Shown here: positions 29,752-39,567 of the stretch, in pieces
Position numbering within the stretch: position 1 is the first letter of the stretch
Layout: every line of letters starts with the position of its first letter
Source: Anthracocystis setariae
Lineage: Eukaryota > Basidiomycota > Ustilaginomycetes > Ustilaginales > Ustilaginaceae
Direction of reading: 5' to 3'
Length of the DNA: 64,000 nucleotides
Assembly (NCBI GenBank): GCA_928724745.1
Contig: CAKMXJ010000018.1
Coordinates: 62,001 to 126,000 of the forward strand
The notes under the pieces: model-generated
Database searches by the model: none
Seen by the model: only the letters and a program-made list of their open reading frames with translations
Told to the model about the DNA's origin: nothing
Program-made: the position numbers and the translations under genes

Positions 29752-32487
29752 ATGTCGGCACCGACTGTCGAGCTTTTCAGCACCTCGATCCTATCCAATG
29801 TCAAGGTGCGAACTCGGCATGAGCGCTATACTTCGGTGTTTGGCGTCAAAAAGATTCCCTATGTCTACCACGACCTCGCATCCGACGACGAAGCCAAGAG
29901 CAGATGGCGACGCAAAGCCAAAGACCCGCAACTTCCAGGCATCCTTGTCAACAACGAGTGGGTGGGCTCTTTCGATGACTTTGAAGAGGCAGTCGAGTTC
30001 GGTGAGCTCGAGTTGTTTCTTGGTGTAACCCCAACTGCTGTGCAAGCCACAACCTCGGCGCCTCATCCTGCCCAATCTGCAGTCAGCGCCAAAGATCCCA
30101 GCTTATACCCGACTCTACCCTACGCTGCCGAAGGTGCTGGACGATGGAAGGAGCCCGATGCAGATCAGTTCATCTCGTCTCTCAACATCAACGAGGACGA
30201 AATCAATGATGCCGACGTCGATGCCCTTCTTGCTGATCTCGGCAAGCTCCCCGCACAGCCGGAAGCTTCAACCACTCCGGACAAGAAGTTCGTGCCCTCC
30301 AAGGACGCCGCAACCAAGCCTCTACGTTTGGCCAAGATGGGGTCAAGTACATCGCACCAGCGTGCGCCTTCCGGATCTCGCAATGCATCTGGCAGCGCAG
30401 CTACACGCGCTTCACCCATCGCACGCTATTCGGCAACTCAGCGTTCCACCAAGGCCCTTGCAGCTGAGGCAGCTGCGCTCACCTCGAATCGAAAGACCTC
30501 AGGAGCACTCCTGCGAGAGGCCGTATCGCAAGGCAAAGCATTGGACGACGCGATGGAAGAGAGTCGAATGAAACATATCATCAGCGAAGATAATCTGGAC
30601 GATCTCTTTGCATCGTTAGGCCTTAGCAACGTTGATCTCGGCGAAGATGAAGTGGAAGAGTTCCTTGAGCGTGGCGCCATCCCACAAGGTCTTCGTCTTG
30701 GCGGTGAACGGGTGAATCGTCCGTCGTCCATAGCAGATAAAGCCAGAGACGAGGCGGCTGCAAGAGACATGGTCACAAAGGTCAAGGAGAAAGGCTACGG
30801 TTCAACTCGCTCGAGTCTTGGCAATGGTCTCGCGCTCAGCAACAAGCTCGGTGGTCTAGATTCTGCCTTGCAGATTCCAACAACCGCCGACGACGCCTCT
30901 GCGGATGCTTCGATCGCTTCAGGCCGCACATCAGCCCTGTCGGCCAAAGCATCTACCTTGACTGACTTATCATCGGAAACGTCCGATTCGAAGCCACAAG
31001 ATAGCGGTGAAGTGCCCGTTCCGAAAGAGCTGGAATCAGCAGAAAAGACAATGGACTCAGAGTCTGGCCAAGCTGAAGAGGTGAGCAGCAGCCCCAGTGG
31101 AGAAAAAGCAACTGAAGCAACATCATCGATTTCGGGAGGCGCAGATGATATCTCGACCTCAAATGCGACACAGGCTACCAGCGACTCGATAAAAGCGGAC
31201 GATGCCGAAGCCAAAGATCAAGTCGAGCCCAAAGATGACGATCAGGAAGGTCCACCGAGATCGTTGCTGGCAGAAGTGGTCCCGGTTCCCGCAAACATCA
31301 ACAAATTCACCGAGCCTGCTCCAGCAAAGACGAGCACCGAAAGCACAGAGCAAGCCGCATCCGAGACCGAAATCTCCAAATCAGCCTCTCGCAAGAGCTT
31401 GGTCGACGCAAGCGAGCAGCCTGATCCAGTGCCTGTGCACGATAGCGGAAATCCCAAAACAGTCGCGTCCCCTTCCTTCGAGCCTAGCACGCTATCCAGC
31501 CCGACACAGGCAAGCAGGCCGGCCATCTCGTTGGTCACGACTTCATCCCAGGATGAGCCGCTCCCAAGCAGCAGTAGTTCTCACAGTCAATCTCGAGTCG
31601 ACAGCGACCGTACACCAACCAAAGAACTCTCGCAAGATCTGATCCAGACTCAGGCCTCCAGTACGGACGCTACCGAAGGCGGTCATCCCAAGCTTGGAGA
31701 GACGCAAGAAGAGACGGACGAAGACATGCAGCTCGCTCTGGCCCAAGCCGCCTTGGTCGCCTCGCAATTTGACCGTCACGAGGCTGAGCCTGCAATGTCC
31801 GAGAGACAGAGCTCGTTATCGATTGCTAAGGAAACAGCGAAAGTTACAAGCACCGGAAGCGTACCGAAAGATCTGAACCTCGTGACTCCAGCATCAACGC
31901 CGACCAAATCCAAAACCAACTCCACCACGACATCACCGCAACCCAGCCCCGCGCGTGATGCCAGCCTTGGAGTGGGAATCCCAAATTCACGCAGTTCGTC
32001 ACGACAGATCTCATCGCCGTCGAACAGCAGTGGCGGAGTCGTCTCGTCATCGCGTAGAGCGATCGACGTCGCTCGTCCCATCGATCCAACTCTTTCGCCA
32101 TCGCAAGCCGACCTTTCCACTTCACCGGACACCAAGAAAAAGCTTGGCATCCTCGGGTTCAGTCTCGGAAGGGATAAGTCTAAGGATAGAGAGAAAGATC
32201 TAGATAAGGACAAGAACAAGAACAAGAGCAGCACAGCGGAAAGCAAACTTGCCAAGCCGAGCCAAAGCAAGAGCCCAGAGACCAGCTCTGCGGCGCCATC
32301 TCGCCATGAACGCACCATCTCTCAAATCCTGCGGGAAGCTGATGCAGTCCTGGGCATGGGCGATTCCGATGAAGATTCGGATGACGATGGTTCCGAGGAT
32401 CCGGCCATGTTCGGCACATCCAGCGTCGATGTCGATGTTGCGCCCGTGATAGCTGTTCGAAGCTCATCGAAGCAATTCTCAACTTGA
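29752..32487 (+). CDS. SH3BGR/thioredoxin-fold domain protein with long disordered tail
   Basis: A 911-residue intron-free ORF. Residues 1-95 (VELFSTSILSNVKVRTRHER, KIPYVYHDLASDDEAKSRWR, LPGILVNNEWVGSFDDFEEA) resemble SH3BGR-like thioredoxin-fold domains; no CxxC redox motif is present, as in that family. Residues about 225-350 hold a conserved-looking helical part (EDNLDDLFASLGLSNVDLGE, EEFLERGAIPQGLRLGGERV). The remaining 550 residues are Ser/Thr/Glu/Lys-rich and probably disordered, with KKKLGILGFSLGR, a Lys/Asp-rich run and RTISQILREADAVLGMGDSD near the end. Function unknown; possibly an adaptor. The short conserved motifs within the tail suggest docking sites. Confidence 0.7.
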   Translation: MSAPTVELFSTSILSNVKVRTRHERYTSVFGVKKIPYVYHDLASDDEAKSRWRRKAKDPQLPGILVNNEWVGSFDDFEEAVEFGELELFLGVTPTAVQATTSAPHPAQSAVSAKDPSLYPTLPYAAEGAGRWKEPDADQFISSLNINEDEINDADVDALLADLGKLPAQPEASTTPDKKFVPSKDAATKPLRLAKMGSSTSHQRAPSGSRNASGSAATRASPIARYSATQRSTKALAAEAAALTSNRKTSGALLREAVSQGKALDDAMEESRMKHIISEDNLDDLFASLGLSNVDLGEDEVEEFLERGAIPQGLRLGGERVNRPSSIADKARDEAAARDMVTKVKEKGYGSTRSSLGNGLALSNKLGGLDSALQIPTTADDASADASIASGRTSALSAKASTLTDLSSETSDSKPQDSGEVPVPKELESAEKTMDSESGQAEEVSSSPSGEKATEATSSISGGADDISTSNATQATSDSIKADDAEAKDQVEPKDDDQEGPPRSLLAEVVPVPANINKFTEPAPAKTSTESTEQAASETEISKSASRKSLVDASEQPDPVPVHDSGNPKTVASPSFEPSTLSSPTQASRPAISLVTTSSQDEPLPSSSSSHSQSRVDSDRTPTKELSQDLIQTQASSTDATEGGHPKLGETQEETDEDMQLALAQAALVASQFDRHEAEPAMSERQSSLSIAKETAKVTSTGSVPKDLNLVTPASTPTKSKTNSTTTSPQPSPARDASLGVGIPNSRSSSRQISSPSNSSGGVVSSSRRAIDVARPIDPTLSPSQADLSTSPDTKKKLGILGFSLGRDKSKDREKDLDKDKNKNKSSTAESKLAKPSQSKSPETSSAAPSRHERTISQILREADAVLGMGDSDEDSDDDGSEDPAMFGTSSVDVDVAPVIAVRSSSKQFST

Positions 32488-32962
32488 GCCCGGCCGACTC
32501 TGTAACCAGCGTACACACAACCCCACATGAGCCTTCACAAGTCTTCACAAGCCTTTCACTAGACAGTGTACAGCACGTTACTGTACTGTACAGTACAGTA
32601 CAGTACAGTACAATACCGTTCATTGCAGCCTGTGGGTTGGGTCTGAAGTATGCAAGCAACTCTCTGTGAAAGGTGGCCAAAAGAAGAGGTTCGGAGAGGG
32701 ACCCATCTCTCAGCGTTTCGATGTGAACTGCCTGGGTGTGACTTGATTTGGGGTCAAAATGTGGGCTTCTTCCATAAAATCACCTTCGAGCCACTCACTC
32801 GCATGTTTCGGTGTCTGAACAATCACAATTCTGGGCGAAGACACGGCAATCCGAGAGATGGAAGAGGTTCGAGACTTCAGGGAGACGAGGCGTCGAAGCT
32901 GTGCAGCTACTACTACCCTACTACTGTACTGTAACTACAATCCAAGAGACCGCAAGCATCTA
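32488..32962. other. Intergenic region with GTACA-type repeats
   Basis: 3' flank of the SH3BGR-like gene, left flank of the pogo element. It holds a self-complementary CTGTACAGTACAGTACAGTA tract at about 32580-32613 and a smaller CTACTGTACTGTAACTAC at 32920-32937. The pogo element begins at a TA 24 bases later. Confidence 0.65.
32578..32613. repeat. Self-complementary (AGTAC)n tract
   Basis: Several AGTAC units preceded by the mirror CTGTACTGTAC, so the tract can fold on itself in DNA or RNA. A short related CAGTACTGTACTGTGTAC lies at 47338-47355, far from this one. Confidence 0.8.
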
Positions 32963-34873
32963 CAGTCGAACCTCTCGTAATGAAACAATTAATTTTCTTA
33001 AATTCATATATTCCATTTTTCACAACGTCAAGGCAGCAACAAAGTATCTCAGCACACAGAGCAGCTATTAAATTGCAGTAACTTGCACATACAGTCTGTA
33101 CAGTCAAAGAATCAATTCATTTGCTAAGTGATGCTCTACCAGCCTCCAAGGCCTCCAATACTGGTTGGCTGAGCAGACCAAGTCTGCCAAGGATCTCCTG
33201 GGCCTCTTGCAGGATCTTCTTCTGATCCTTTGAGCTTACTGGTACCTCTGGCAACGTCTCTGTATGCTCCTGAGGGGTTACAGGAGGACTGGGAGAGTCT
33301 TCAGCCTCTTGAGCATCCAGCTCTTCCATATCCTCATCCTCCTCACCTGGTATGTCCACTACATCCTGAACTGTAACCTCTGTCAGCTTCTTCAGGGTTA
33401 TCTGCAGGCTTTCTTCCACCAGAGAGTCAGCATTTTCATCATCCACCTCCTGCCCATCCAATTCCACCAACCCTGTGTGTCTCCAACAATTCCTGATGGT
33501 GCTGGTGCTGATATCCTTCCAAATCTCCTGACACAGCCTCATGGCAAGAAGTATATCCACCTTGTACATATCCTGAGTGTTTCCAAGCTCGCTTTCCAGG
33601 AGTGCATGGCCATATTGTCTTGCCCTGTAATGCTTCTTGAATGCACCAATGATTCCAGCATCCAATGGTTGGATTCTTGAGGTGGAATTTGGAGGAAGGA
33701 AGTGCACCCTGACGTTCTGCAGCTGTGTGAGGGGATTCTGCTTTGTTCCATGGCCAGAAAAGTTGTCCATAAGTAGGAGAATCTGTCTACCAGGTGCCCT
33801 GCCAATGTAGTGGTCCAATGAGATCAACCAATCAGAGAAGATGGCTCCAGTCATCCAGGCCTTTTGATTGTTGAAGTAGTGGATCCCAAGCTGCTCTGGA
33901 GTCTGCTTGTTGAAGGCCTTGGGCTGCTTGCTCTTTCCAATGAAGACAAGATCAAGTTTCTCTGTGCCAGAGGAGTTGCAGGCAAAAAGTATGGTGATCC
34001 TGCTTTTGTCTTTCTTGAGGCCTGAGGCTGGACTTGCTGCTATGGTCCTGGTGGGTGGCATGCTGTAAAAGAGGCCACTCTCATCTGCATTGAAGACATC
34101 ATTGGGGTGGTATTGCTGCAGAAGCTGTCTGAGGGCTGGGAGCTCATCATTGATGAGATCTTGCTGGACACTGCCAGATTCTCCATAAGCAAACTGCTGT
34201 CTGAAGGAGTGTCTATGGCAGAACCTCTGCAGCCACCCATTTGAGAACCTGAGACGAAGCTGCTGGTGTGCTGGGAGGCCTAGATTGATCATATCCTGGA
34301 ACCTCTGACCTTGGAGCTTGACAATCTGGCTGTTGACCATGATGTTTTGGGTTTGTTGTTTGTTGACCCATTCTGCCAGCTTACTGTCCAGCTCTTCTGT
34401 GTTTGCTGGAAGCCTTTTCTTGCTAGATGATGGCAAAGCAGCTGGCTGATCTTGGTTGAGAAGTCTGGAGATGGTTGGCTTGCTGGGGGTATAGCTGAGC
34501 TGGAATGTCTGCCTGGCCCACTCTCCAAGCTCTGTGTAGGTGAATGCTGGATTTTGTGCTCTCTGAAGGCTGTAGAACGTGGCCATTTGCTGTTTCTGAG
34601 CACTAGAAAGGTTTTTGCTGGAAGAAGCAGGAGATCTTGGTGATTTTGGCATTGTTGTACAGAGATGCTTGTGGTGATGGTGAGAAGGAAGCATTTGAGC
34701 GGCATAGATGTACTCTACTGAGGAAGAGAAGCTGAACAGTATATGGCAAGCATAGCTAATAATGATTATGTCAGCACCAACAAACAGACATTGCAATAAA
34801 AGGCATATTTTTGCTGCCGGAATTTCCGCACCATTTTATGTGTGGAATTGTTTCATTTTGAGAGGTTCGACTG
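32963..34873 (-). mobile_element. Complete pogo-superfamily DNA transposon (1911 bp)
   Basis: Terminal inverted repeats of 28 bases: left CAGTCGAACCTCTCGTAATG + AAACAATT (32963-32990) and right, inverted, CAGTCGAACCTCTCAAAATG + AAACAATT (34846-34873), differing at two positions. TA target duplications flank it at 32961-32962 and 34874-34875. One uninterrupted transposase ORF fills most of the interior. TIR motif, TA target and transposase type together place it in the Tc1/mariner-pogo group (Fot1/Tigger/jerky-like). All parts needed for mobility appear present. Confidence 0.95.
33117..34652 (-). CDS. Pogo-type transposase (CENP-B HTH + DDE)
   Basis: A 511-residue protein from ATG 34652 (MPKSPRSPASSSK); the frame is open for 48 more codons upstream, with an in-frame ATG at 34694. 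Residues about 15-70 form the N-terminal psq-like HTH (TYTELGEWARQTF, SKPTISRLL), about 85-155 a CENP-B-type HTH (GWLQRFCHRHSFR). The DDE catalytic core has NADESGLFY (Asp190), LLLMDNFSGHG (Asp296) and PPNSTSRIQPLDAGIIGAFK (Asp331), a DDD triad with 34 residues between the last two. The tail is acidic. No stop or frameshift interrupts it, so it may be functional. It would cut and paste the element into TA sites. Confidence 0.93.
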   Translation of the reverse strand: MPKSPRSPASSSKNLSSAQKQQMATFYSLQRAQNPAFTYTELGEWARQTFQLSYTPSKPTISRLLNQDQPAALPSSSKKRLPANTEELDSKLAEWVNKQQTQNIMVNSQIVKLQGQRFQDMINLGLPAHQQLRLRFSNGWLQRFCHRHSFRQQFAYGESGSVQQDLINDELPALRQLLQQYHPNDVFNADESGLFYSMPPTRTIAASPASGLKKDKSRITILFACNSSGTEKLDLVFIGKSKQPKAFNKQTPEQLGIHYFNNQKAWMTGAIFSDWLISLDHYIGRAPGRQILLLMDNFSGHGTKQNPLTQLQNVRVHFLPPNSTSRIQPLDAGIIGAFKKHYRARQYGHALLESELGNTQDMYKVDILLAMRLCQEIWKDISTSTIRNCWRHTGLVELDGQEVDDENADSLVEESLQITLKKLTEVTVQDVVDIPGEEDEDMEELDAQEAEDSPSPPVTPQEHTETLPEVPVSSKDQKKILQEAQEILGRLGLLSQPVLEALEAGRASLSK

Positions 34874-36121
34874 TATTCCTGCTTCCGCCCCGACATTCCC
34901 ACGCAATTCTGTGCTTTCTCGTCTTCTCCTCGAAAGACGCCGAAAGTTGGTTGGGCGTTCTCTCCCCAATTCATTCATTCGGCGAGAGGAAGAATTTATT
35001 GTTTGCACACTGGATCGAGGCCATGTTGCCATGAAAGAGAAACTGTTCGTCGCTTCGGCTGCAAACAAGCTGGTCTCGGCTCAGTCGTCCACAAATTCAC
35101 ACACATCACGACACGTCGACACGTCGACAAGTGCCAACTTCCGGGTCGATGAGATCACATCACGACCTGTCCTTATCCCGACAGAGATGTCTGCAGCTCG
35201 TCGCCCAACTCCCATCGCTTCTTGCTACAAACGCTCTGTATATGCGTTCTGCAGACCCTCCTCTCTCGTTGTTCTTCTCGCCTAGATGGCGCTACGCACG
35301 GGAGCGTCGATGACTCAGCTGAGCGCACCTGCCAACGACATCCCACTGCCATGCTGACTGAGTCGGCTCACCCCAATCGCAGTTCAGCACTGCGGTCAGT
35401 CGTGTCATTCTGAAGCAAGCTCAGCTTCCACATTGGAGCCAAGGGACGAAGAAGGTGTGGAAGATGGATGAATCTCATCACTCGATTGAGGGCAGGACGT
35501 TTCCGGGCACGGTCTGCTGCCTCCCAAATCTAGTACTATGTAGTAGTGTAGCGATTACAGTGGCAGGCGGAAGGACCGGCATTCATCTTCCAGCGTCTGG
35601 CAGAGCCGTACTGGACTGGGATGGACTGGACTGAATTGGACTGGACTGTATGCGCTGAGAGAGTCTTGCCAAGTTGCCGACAAGATAACCAGCTGGAACT
35701 CATAAAACCCTTGCACCAGCGGATCGCAACCCTCCCCTTCCATCATCCCCTTCCTCGTCAAGTCTGCTGCTTGTTTCTTGCCGTCCTCTTTGGTCGTTTC
35801 CGTCACCTTTCCCACTTTTGCTTCATCCCATCCCTCCCTGGAACTTCCTGGAACTATCCTGCTGCTGCTTGGTCGCACCTCTTTGTTGCTACTTTTCTTC
35901 CTTCTAGCCGTTCAATTGAGTCGATCGTTTGCTTCGAACGACTTGTGGATCTCGATTCGAAAGCCACGCAATCACGCAAGCGCATCCTTACCCTCCATCA
36001 CCTTGCTTATTTGGTTAGACGACGTCTTGACACAAAAGACAAACGCCTTGTTTCCTTTTCTTCTCATTTTCGATTTGACGCTTTGGGAGCTTCAGCTGAA
36101 ACTCTGTCCAATCAGTCAAAG
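34874..36121. other. Intergenic region and probable long leader of the PUF gene
   Basis: 1.25 kb. Contains an ACGTCGAC tandem (CACGTCGACACGTCGACAAG at about 35112) and a degenerate (GGACT)n run at 35611-35647. The frame of the PUF protein is open back to an ATG at 35621, but the added 167 residues (Leu/Cys/His-rich, no conserved look) read like translated leader. No separate gene is supported. Confidence 0.55.
35611..35647. repeat. Degenerate (GGACT)n repeat
   Basis: Five to seven GGACT-like units (CTGGACTGGGATGGACTGGA and on) about 480 bases upstream of the PUF start. Confidence 0.75.
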
Positions 36122-38350
36122 ATGGCTTTTGCCTTTCATCCAAAGCGCGAGACACCAACCTCTCTGTACGACGACCAAGAGACAATCACCGCCAGAGATA
36201 TGCTGGACGATCAAGACGCGACCCGAACCAAGATAGCAGATATCTGGCCCACTCCTTCCTTTGCCACACTTCCAGAGTCCTCCGGCATGGATCCCTGGAA
36301 GGCAGACGATCAGCAAGCTCGAACCAACAGACACCATGATGTTGCCAAGGTCGACGCTTCTTTGGCCAATCAGCTCAAGACATGTCTGGATCTCGACTGC
36401 GATTCATCCAGGTACGACCCTAGTCACTCAGCACGTTGGCACCAGCCGCGAGGTCAGGTGCGACGCAAATGGAGCGACACCGAAAAGTGGCGTGAAGGTG
36501 TGACTCCCCCAGCTCTGCCGAGTGCTTCGGTACCATCTTACCACGGCCATCCAATGATGCCCCTGCATCAGCGCTTTGCCTCTGTCTCGTCTAGCTTCTA
36601 TGGGGATGACCGCTACGTTGCAGCTTCTGAACCAGGCTCGGACCTCAGCTCAGAATACTCGGATCTTTTTTCAGCATCTGGCCTGCCATTTCCAGCCCTT
36701 CATGCTCCCTCAGCCCAAGAACCTCCAAACCCTAGCTTTGGTGTCAATGATGTGCAGCACAAAGCGCTCCCCGATTATGTAGTAGAGGAGCTAAAACGAC
36801 TCAAGCTGGAGAACATGGCACTTCGACGCATGGCCCAAGAGGTGGTTCGGATCAACATCGGGCCCGGATCTCTGGACGGTCAAGGCGCTGATCGTCCCCC
36901 TCCGAGCTGTGCCCATCATCCACCTTTGACATCTACGCCTCTCTTCCGAAGAGTACAAGAAGGTGCAAATCCTCTGCAAGTTTACCACGAAGCTGAACGA
37001 CGAGCCACAGCCCCAGCCTCGACTGAGAGAGCATCAGAGCGTGGTACAGCTGCATCAATGTGGGCTCCCAACAAGGGAGCTGCCGATCCACTGAATCAAG
37101 GCACGTCCGGCATCACGAGCTCGAACGAGTTTGCATCAAGCACGATCTCTGAAGCAGAGCTCTGTCGACGCGTCGCGACAGCTCAGGCTTCTTCCTCAAT
37201 TTCCGGCCATCCATCAAACACGGAGGCGCCCAGCCCATTCATTGGCTCTGCTTCGGCAGCCTCTGTGCCCGGACATCTTCGCTCGAAATCTGTATCCAGA
37301 GTCTCGCCTGGCAGCTCTCCAGGATCCACGCAGTTGATTCCTTCTAGGCTCGAAAATGTTCCTGCAGTTACCCTTGTGGGCATGATATTGGACAAGCGAG
37401 GGCAGGAAGCCAGCCTCTTGCTCCAACAGCAGCTCAAGAATGGGAGCTCCGAACGACAGGAAGAGATTGTTCAAGCTATCTGCGCTCGGATCGTTCCGCT
37501 TGCTCACGATCGGCACGGCAACTTTCTCGTCCAGAGCGCGATCGAGACCCGACCCGGAATCGCTTTGCACCTCAAAGGAGCGTTTGTGGAACTGACCATG
37601 TCACAGTTCGGGTGCCATGTTGTTCAAAAGGCGCTCGAAGGAGACGAAGAGGTTCGCGAGGCTGTGATCGAAGAGTTACTCGGCTCTCGACTCGAACAAA
37701 CGCTCACTTCTCGCCATTCCATTCACGTGTGGCAACGCATCTTGGAGACCGAGAGCATACGCCCTCAATTCCGTGAGAAGATCTTTGCCTCGATCAATCG
37801 GCAACTTAAGGGACGATGGGCGCGCACTGCTCGACAAGAGACCGGCAGCATTATCTGTCAGAACATCTTTGAGTCAGCCCAGCCAGCCGAGAAAGCAATG
37901 TGCATGCAAGAGGTGCTCGAAGAACTGGACGAATGTGCCACGAATCAGTGGGGCGTTTGGGTGGTGCAGCACATCATCGAACACGGCGCTGAAGAGGAAC
38001 GCAAATCAGCACTGCGAGGCTTGGTGCAATCCGCGGCTAAGTTGACGCTCTCTCAGTACGGACAGAAGGCGGTGATGAGCGGGCTCAAGACGGGTGACCG
38101 CCAGTTTCTGCAGGAATACGTGGAAGCCTTGTGCCAAAGCCCGCAACCACGCCGACCGCCTCTGATCGATGTCTGTCTCGCTCCGCACGGCATCCAGATT
38201 GTCACACAGCTGCTGACGACGGTGGATCAGAAGACGCGCGAGCGAATCATTTCGACTGTACGACGCAACTCGGTCTTCCTCAAAGGCAGCAAAGCGGGCA
38301 TGAAGGTGCATCAGCTTTGCGAACGAGCTCGCGCTTTCGCTGGATACTGA
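36122..38350 (+). CDS. Pumilio/PUF-domain RNA-binding protein
   Basis: A 742-residue protein from ATG 36122 (MAFAFHPKRETPTSLYDDQE). The N-terminal 410 residues are Ser/Pro-rich, with a short coiled-coil-like VVEELKRLKLENMALRRMA near 222. The PUF domain runs from about 417 to the end; eight repeat cores are visible: HGNFLVQ (465), FGCHVVQ, HSIHVWQ, TGSIICQ, WGVWVVQ, YGQKAVM, HGIQIVT and AGMKVHQ (725). Repeats 6 and 7 lack the usual Gln/Glu at the last base-contacting place. PUF proteins bind UGUR-type elements in 3' UTRs and repress or localise mRNAs in the cytoplasm. The exact fungal subfamily (Puf3-5 or other) was not determined. Convergent with RRP43. Confidence 0.88.
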   Translation: MAFAFHPKRETPTSLYDDQETITARDMLDDQDATRTKIADIWPTPSFATLPESSGMDPWKADDQQARTNRHHDVAKVDASLANQLKTCLDLDCDSSRYDPSHSARWHQPRGQVRRKWSDTEKWREGVTPPALPSASVPSYHGHPMMPLHQRFASVSSSFYGDDRYVAASEPGSDLSSEYSDLFSASGLPFPALHAPSAQEPPNPSFGVNDVQHKALPDYVVEELKRLKLENMALRRMAQEVVRINIGPGSLDGQGADRPPPSCAHHPPLTSTPLFRRVQEGANPLQVYHEAERRATAPASTERASERGTAASMWAPNKGAADPLNQGTSGITSSNEFASSTISEAELCRRVATAQASSSISGHPSNTEAPSPFIGSASAASVPGHLRSKSVSRVSPGSSPGSTQLIPSRLENVPAVTLVGMILDKRGQEASLLLQQQLKNGSSERQEEIVQAICARIVPLAHDRHGNFLVQSAIETRPGIALHLKGAFVELTMSQFGCHVVQKALEGDEEVREAVIEELLGSRLEQTLTSRHSIHVWQRILETESIRPQFREKIFASINRQLKGRWARTARQETGSIICQNIFESAQPAEKAMCMQEVLEELDECATNQWGVWVVQHIIEHGAEEERKSALRGLVQSAAKLTLSQYGQKAVMSGLKTGDRQFLQEYVEALCQSPQPRRPPLIDVCLAPHGIQIVTQLLTTVDQKTRERIISTVRRNSVFLKGSKAGMKVHQLCERARAFAGY

Positions 38351-38610
38351 GTGATTCTCCGGAGTTTTATGACCATTAAGCTCACTTACCCTCCCCCCTC
38401 CCACAAAGGAAAAGTCGAAAAATCAGAAAGGAACGGGATAACACCTCGAAGCCATGCATGCTCTTTGCATGAGCATAGCGAGGCGTTGAGCATGCGAGAA
38501 GTACTGAAACCACGAACCGTTGCATGGATCTGCTTTGTTGATTAAGTCAGAAAGGATGTCGAGTACAAATACAAAGTTTTCTATGTTGGGTTGCTTTTGC
38601 GGGAAATCAT

Positions 38611-39567
38611 TCACGAAGACCGAGACTGAGCGCTTTGCACCAAGGCTGCAAGCTCCTTTGCTCGGGAATGGGCTCGATCGATGCAAGTCTGAAGATTTTG
38701 CTGATCTGTGAAAGATTGAGACCGGTCGGGACTGGATGTTGAGAGGCGGCCTGACTGATGGAGGTAAGAGATGACTGGTTTTGCTTTGGAAGACTTGGGG
38801 TGAGATGAGGGGTTGAGTGAAATGGCGATGGTGATGTGGGACGCTGCCAGAGCTGATTCGAATGCCGTTGGGTCGCTGAGAAGGTGTGTGCCCTCAAAGA
38901 TGGCAAACGAGGATGCAAAGGGGATCTCGGCGAGTTGCAAAGGAGTGCGCTTGGAGCTGTCTGAAAAACAGCGGACTAGCTCGGTATCTGCATCGTAGGT
39001 TGCTTGAGGAAGCTTGGTGTCGGTCAAAGCAGCTACGGCGGCAAGCACGGCAGCATCCATAGCATTGCCATCGAAGCAGATGAAGCTGATGTCGAGGTAC
39101 AGGCACCATACGGCTTTGCCTTGCTCGATACACAATTGCTCGCAATCCAACACGTTGGAGCTGTTGAGCAATGACAGCAATCTGCTTGTGAGTACCTGAG
39201 CCTCCTCGCCGGGTGCGCCTGGCTTGAATTTGGACGAGCAAACAGCGGGGAGCTCTACGTTTGGAATGAGGTAGCCTTGGCGAGGACGCGAGAGCTGTGG
39301 AGGTGCGATTTCCGCCTTGATAGCAGCGATGCAGGAGGTGTTGCCGATACGGACAAAGGAGGATCCGTGCGAAGTCGAGATGGAGCCTAGCGTGAGGGTT
39401 GCATCACGAAAAGCAGCTAAAGAACGGCCATCTTCGCGAATCGAGGTATCAAGAAAGCGAGAGAGGTAAGAGATCGGATGCAGACGCTTGAAGGTGATGG
39501 CAGCGAGGTCGGCGTTGCCCGAAGCAGCGGTCGAGTTGGACGATCCTGCTTGTGTAGCGACCGACAT
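38611..39567 (-). CDS. RRP43: Exosome core subunit Rrp43 (EXOSC8-like, RNase PH fold)
   Basis: A 318-residue RNase PH-like protein. FKRLHPISYLSRFLDTSIRE, DGRSLAAFRDATLTLGSIST and HGSSFVRIGNTSCIAAIKAE form the N-terminal half; LYLDISFICFDGNAMDAAVL is the second conserved block. This matches the Rrp43/EXOSC8 branch; Rrp42 and Rrp45 are the close alternatives. As in other eukaryotic ring subunits the catalytic residues of bacterial RNase PH are not expected. It is part of the six-subunit exosome ring that channels RNA to Rrp44 and Rrp6 in nucleus and cytoplasm. Divergent from COG7, with 311 bases between starts. Confidence 0.85.
   Translation of the reverse strand: MSVATQAGSSNSTAASGNADLAAITFKRLHPISYLSRFLDTSIREDGRSLAAFRDATLTLGSISTSHGSSFVRIGNTSCIAAIKAEIAPPQLSRPRQGYLIPNVELPAVCSSKFKPGAPGEEAQVLTSRLLSLLNSSNVLDCEQLCIEQGKAVWCLYLDISFICFDGNAMDAAVLAAVAALTDTKLPQATYDADTELVRCFSDSSKRTPLQLAEIPFASSFAIFEGTHLLSDPTAFESALAASHITIAISLNPSSHPKSSKAKPVISYLHQSGRLSTSSPDRSQSFTDQQNLQTCIDRAHSRAKELAALVQSAQSRSS

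Noticed and set aside
34842..35285. 147-codon ORF right of the pogo element
   Set aside because: It starts inside the transposon TIR and has no recognisable domain.
35621..36121. N-terminal extension of the PUF protein from ATG 35621
   Set aside because: The extra 167 residues start in a GGACT repeat, are rich in Leu, Cys, His and Phe, and look unlike the rest; ATG 36122 is preferred, though not proven.
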